Origin: Basidiobolus meristosporus CBS 931.73 | Lineage: Eukaryota; Basidiobolomycota; Basidiobolomycetes; Basidiobolales; Basidiobolaceae | NCBI GenBank assembly: GCA_002104905.1 | Contig: MCFE01000188.1 | Span: 1 to 64,000, forward strand | Direction: 5' to 3' | DNA: 64,000 nucleotides | Part shown: in pieces, positions 61,916-64,000 of the stretch | Position numbering within the stretch: position 1 is the first letter of the stretch | Layout: each line of letters opens with the position of its first letter | Notes under the pieces: generated by a model | Databases searched by the model: none | What the model was told of the DNA's origin: nothing | Seen by the model: only the letters and a program-made list of their open reading frames with translations | Position numbers and translations under genes: made by a program

Positions 61916-62584
61916 CTAACTTTGAGAAATAATGCCCTCATTATTACTTCTGCTATGGAACTTCTTCAATCTGTTACCAGGTTGCGTCAGTGCAAGTGGT
62001 GTACCGTCAAGTTCTGCTAGTTTGTAAGATCCATTTTTGTTTGCCTGTATGATCTTGTAGGGACCTTGCCATTGCATATCCAGCTTGGATGCCTTGTTTC
62101 TTTGGCTTTTTGTGTTGTGAAGTAGTATCAACTCACCTACTTCTAACAATGTTTTTCTTAGGCATTTTTGAGCGTCAAAGTACTCCTTGCCAGCCATTCT
62201 GGATTTCTTCAGGTTTTCTATTGCATTCTGTTGCAGAGTGTGTGCTTGTTGAATCTGTTGTACTCTTGCTAGCAATAGCTCTGATGTTGTCATGGTTGGT
62301 TTCCATGGGAGGGTAAGCCAATTTTCAAGAGATATGTCTATCAGCAAAACAGCTTCATGTCCATACATTAAAAAAAATGGTGTATACCCTGTACTTCTCT
62401 TAACCATAACTATATCAGCCCAAATTGCTGCATGAAAGTTATTTGCCCACTTGTTGGGTTCTTCATAGCTAAGCTTTGCTAATGTGTTTGCAAAAGCAGA
62501 ATGTCCACGTTGTGGTGGTGTATAAGTCCAAAGGGCAAAATACGGCCAACACTTCTCAAGTGTGAATGTGTGTGGGGTGTTCAC
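61916..62584 (-). pseudogene. Gypsy integrase C-terminal part (inverted copy)
   Basis: Minus strand: RGHSAFANTLAKLSYEEPNK, WANNFHAAIWADIVMVKRST, GYTPFFLMYGHEAVLLIDIS, WQGPYKIIQANKNGSYKLAE and GNRLKKFH. This is the downstream half of a gypsy integrase, followed by a short purine-rich stretch and the inverted LTR. It begins roughly where gypsy A is cut, so the two pieces are complementary in content. Confidence 0.85.
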
Positions 62585-63590
62585 TGGGTGCGATAACCTC
62601 TGGCAAAAGCTTGCTAGGAATACTGGGTCTTTTGTCTAATCTAATGTGATGGGGGATAAAGCCTCAAGCTTGTCAAGGGAAAACTATTGAACTACAATCC
62701 CCAACTTAGTTGGCGTCTTAACAAAAGTTTATAATGGCTTTGACGTCCTTTGAGATGACAATGTACTAAAGCTTCCAAAGTCAAAACAACTGTAAACTCC
62801 ACCAACAGGGACTTGATAAGAATGCAGCTTTGACCAATAGTTACAAAGACTGAAAAGTATCTTTGCCTGTACAAGAACAAGCTTGGGAAAACAAACAAAT
62901 ATAATAAAATATACCTACTCTGAGTATTCCTCACAAGTAGTGCCTCCAAGGTCAGTTGGCTGTCAGCGCGGTTTCCTGGGAGTGTTGTCAGGTCTGGGTC
63001 AGAAAATAGTGGTAATAGGTAGCGGTGATCTCACTAATCAATAAGTCAGAATATTGGAAGAGGGATGATTTATTTTAAGGGATAGCCTCCCTTATATACT
63101 TTTTTGCTGCTCAAATTCTTGCTAGAAAATACTTTCCGGAAGTTTCCAGAAGGTAGTAGACAGCCAATCATGTCATTGAGTACTAAAAATAGCGCAAATT
63201 CTTGGCAGATTGTTCCATGAGACATAGTAGCACTTAGCCAATCAGGTAGTGGTAATATGAAACCTCTGTGTCATGTGGTTGCCTCTTATGGTAGTAAGAT
63301 GGGAGGGTTATGAAGCCAAGATGGTCACATGACATGGGCACCGTTGGGGTACTTGCCTTATATGGTAACTATCTTATCTTGGCATCTTGGCAAGGAATAG
63401 GAATAGCTTGTGCTATGGGTTAATAGTGACAAATAGTTTGTCAGGTTGCATAGTAATAATCACAAAGACAGAAATAGGAAATATTGCAAATTTGGGATGA
63501 TAATAATATAGGCGGGGTAATCCTTTTTAGGGAAGTGAACGCATAAGAATGAGCACATCTGCCTGTGGGTGTCACTGTGACCCCACTACA
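62585..63590 (-). repeat. LTR (partial or complete) of another gypsy element
   Basis: The minus-strand LTR starts TGTAGTGGGGTCAC at 63,590. Its distal end is not clear; no matching CTACA-type end is found before 62,600. Contains a TATATAAGGGAGG promoter-like block at about 63,095-63,107. Related in layout to the diverged stretch at 9.5-10.1 kb. Confidence 0.5.
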
Positions 63591-63607
63591 TCCACCCCCC
63601 TCTCAGC
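63591..63607 (-). promoter_or_regulatory. Polypurine tract of the right-hand gypsy element
   Basis: On the minus strand the sequence GCTGAGAGGGGGGTGGA immediately precedes the LTR start, the position and composition expected of a plus-strand primer. Confidence 0.65.
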
Positions 63608-63629
63608 TTTGAACTCAGGTCAAAGCAAA

Positions 63630-64000
63630 CTAAATGTGATGTGTGAAATTCCGGTGCTTGAATAGCTTAAGTCTGTTTCCTGCCACAGGTGCTCTCAGCG
63701 GTGTTTCATCAAGTTCAGACAGGTAGTAGCTTCCATTTCCAATCACCTTAGAGATAATATATGGGCCAGACCACTTATTGTCAAATTTGTGACTCCACTG
63801 CTTGTCTAAAGTGGAATCATAGAGCAGTACTGGATCTCCTTGCAGTAATGGCTTTGGTCTAAGGCTATGTGACTTGTCAAATGGTTCCTTGTTCTGAAGT
63901 CTTGTCTCTTTGAGTTTAGCAGCTGCTTGGGTAATATCAAGTTCATGGTGATCAAGCTGTTTGATGCATGTAGTCAGTAGTTCTTCTGTACTCATTGTAG
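63630..64000 (-). pseudogene. Gypsy integrase C-terminus at the right edge (partial)
   Basis: Minus strand, open to the window edge: LKETRLQNKEPFDKSHSLRP, GDPVLLYDSTLDKQWSHKF, NKWSGPYIISKVIGNGSYYL, LDETPLRAPVAGNRLKLFK. Typical end of a Ty3/gypsy integrase. The C-terminal part is undamaged; the rest lies outside the window, so whether the whole element is intact is unknown. Confidence 0.75.

Overview
The window looks like fungal chromosomal DNA. Evidence: many short (about 50-110 bp) GT-AG introns with fungal-type branch sites, a fungal-type MRP transporter, a GPI-anchor ethanolamine-phosphate transferase of the GPI13/PIG-O class, a CLASP/Stu1-type microtubule protein, an Sse1-type Hsp110, and LINE, Ty1/copia and Ty3/gypsy retrotransposons. 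The lineage is not fixed by what I can see; an early-diverging (zygomycete-grade) filamentous fungus is my guess.

Layout. (1) 1-2.4 kb: the broken C-A-T part of a nonribosomal peptide synthetase (minus strand). (2) 2.6-7.5 kb: a LINE with both ORFs open, ending at a short CCCTAA-like tract. (3) 7.5-12.6 kb: decayed mobile DNA, including a tRNA-like (SINE-type) unit, a gypsy integrase tail and unrecognised ORFs. (4) 12.7-21.3 kb: a ten-exon ABCC transporter (minus) and, divergently, a cytochrome P450 (plus), each interrupted by one frameshift. With the NRPS this looks like the remains of a secondary-metabolite neighbourhood. (5) 21.5-44.5 kb: a compact block of housekeeping genes: stomatin-like protein, Sec7/PH Arf-GEF, a single-pass membrane protein, PIG-O/GPI13, CLASP, Hsp110 with heat-shock elements, a 54-residue protein, a weak hypothetical, and a three-exon DUF1853-like gene whose family I otherwise know mainly from bacteria. 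(6) 45-64 kb: a nest of LTR retrotransposons. Copia 1 (minus) was hit by a gypsy-family solo LTR, itself hit by another solo LTR. Copia 2 (plus) sits inside copia 1 head to head and lacks integrase. A gypsy element (plus) interrupts the copia 2 3' LTR, breaks off inside integrase and joins an inverted LTR and integrase tail of the same family. The end of a further gypsy element runs off the right edge.

How it fits together. The central block is ordinary, intron-bearing and apparently functional. Both flanks are repeat-rich and AT-richer. Exon structures for the multi-exon genes were worked out by hand from splice sites and reading phase. For Sec7, CLASP, Hsp110, the membrane protein and DUF1853 the summed exon lengths are exact multiples of three. 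The ABC sum misses by one frame, which independently supports a frameshift there. The most unusual points are the coordinated decay of NRPS, transporter and P450, the LINE ending at telomere-like repeats, the spliced eukaryotic DUF1853 gene, the six-unit heat-shock element plus duplicated 34-bp promoter unit of Hsp110, a GC-AG intron, and the datable nesting of the LTR elements.
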